The notes beneath the pieces are model-generated. The model saw only the letters and a program-made list of their open reading frames with translations. It did no database searches and was not told the DNA's origin. Positions 16,131 through 16,228 of a DNA stretch of 16,228 nucleotides are shown here, piece by piece. A program made the translations under genes and the position numbers. The stretch comes from Bifidobacterium sp. (GTDB taxonomy: Bacteria > Actinomycetota > Actinomycetes > Actinomycetales > Bifidobacteriaceae): NCBI GenBank assembly GCA_022739095.1, contig JAIJEI010000023.1, positions 1 to 16,228 of the forward strand. Direction: 5' to 3'. The stretch's first letter is position 1. Each line of letters opens with the position of its first letter.

Positions 16131-16228
16131 CTATTCGACGCTTTTCAGCGCGGACGAGAGATCGATGTTGGCGATTCGTTTCGCGATGACGAGTTCGATA
16201 ATCAGCATGTTGCATAACACGAACAGGG
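16131..16228 (-). CDS. C-terminal end of an ABC-type transporter permease (FtsX/MacB type), 5' part outside window
   Basis: The last 31 residues are visible: a hydrophobic helix (LFVLCNMLIIELVIA), then KRIANIDLSSALKSVE and a TAG stop. A final membrane helix followed by a short basic A-x-R-I-x-x-x-D/P-x-x-AL tail is the usual ending of FtsX/MacB-family permeases. The stop is 17 bases before the HMGS-like start, so the genes share an operon. In this setting the transporter would export the product or protect the producer. The frame is supported by the membrane helix; the family call rests on a short piece. Confidence 0.55.
   Translation of the reverse strand, partial: LFVLCNMLIIELVIAKRIANIDLSSALKSVE

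Noticed and set aside
16114..16215. N-terminal extension of the HMGS-like protein from 16215
   Set aside because: The extension is Arg-rich with no family match, overlaps a permease C-terminus in another frame, and ATG 16113 has a good ribosome site.

Overview
The window looks like bifidobacterial (high-GC Actinobacteria) chromosome carrying a foreign, lower-GC biosynthetic island. The genus is inferred from gene content and codon style (a DUF4012 surface protein, a short UvrA paralogue, DUF4913-type mobile-element debris). No rRNA or other lineage-defining gene is present.

Left third (1-3232, minus strand, GC-rich): the N-terminal half of a UvrB-independent UvrA paralogue runs off the left edge. 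It is followed by a DUF4012 membrane-anchored protein split by a one-base frameshift in a G5 tract. The next stretch (3233-5640) has no intact gene. It holds hairpins, an array of repeats resembling an insertion-sequence end, two copies of a 19-bp repeat that also appears inverted, and GC-rich remains of a conjugative or mobilizable element: a DUF4913 C-terminus, a coupled gene split by a ~95 bp MITE-like insert, and the first codons of a third gene.

Right two thirds (5645-16228, minus strand, visibly AT-richer) form one transcription unit, read right to left: the tail of an ABC-type permease; an HMG-CoA-synthase/KASIII-like protein; an SCPx/PhlC-type thiolase; a DUF35 zinc-ribbon/OB-fold protein; an NRPS module (C-A-PCP, with a frameshift in a G6 tract); an AT-less PKS (KS-ACP-TE); a discrete malonyl-type acyltransferase; and an Sfp-type phosphopantetheinyl transferase. 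The last four genes are joined by three successive ATGA stop/start overlaps. A hairpin closes the unit.

This architecture (PhlA/PhlC/PhlB-like C-acylation trio + C-A-T NRPS + KS-ACP-TE PKS + PPTase + exporter) is what I recall for the N-acyl, 3-acetyl tetramic acid antibiotics reutericyclin (Lactobacillus reuteri) and mutanocyclin/reutericyclins (Streptococcus mutans). The proposed logic is as follows. The C domain N-acylates an amino acid on the PCP. The PKS adds one malonyl unit supplied by the trans AT. The chain is released with Dieckmann-type closure to a tetramic acid. The thiolase/HMGS-like/DUF35 complex then C-acylates the ring, and the ABC transporter exports it. The amino acid, the acyl chains and the activity of the locus cannot be read from sequence alone. 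The NRPS frameshift, if real, would silence it. I consider this reutericyclin-like island in a probable Bifidobacterium the main discovery in the window.
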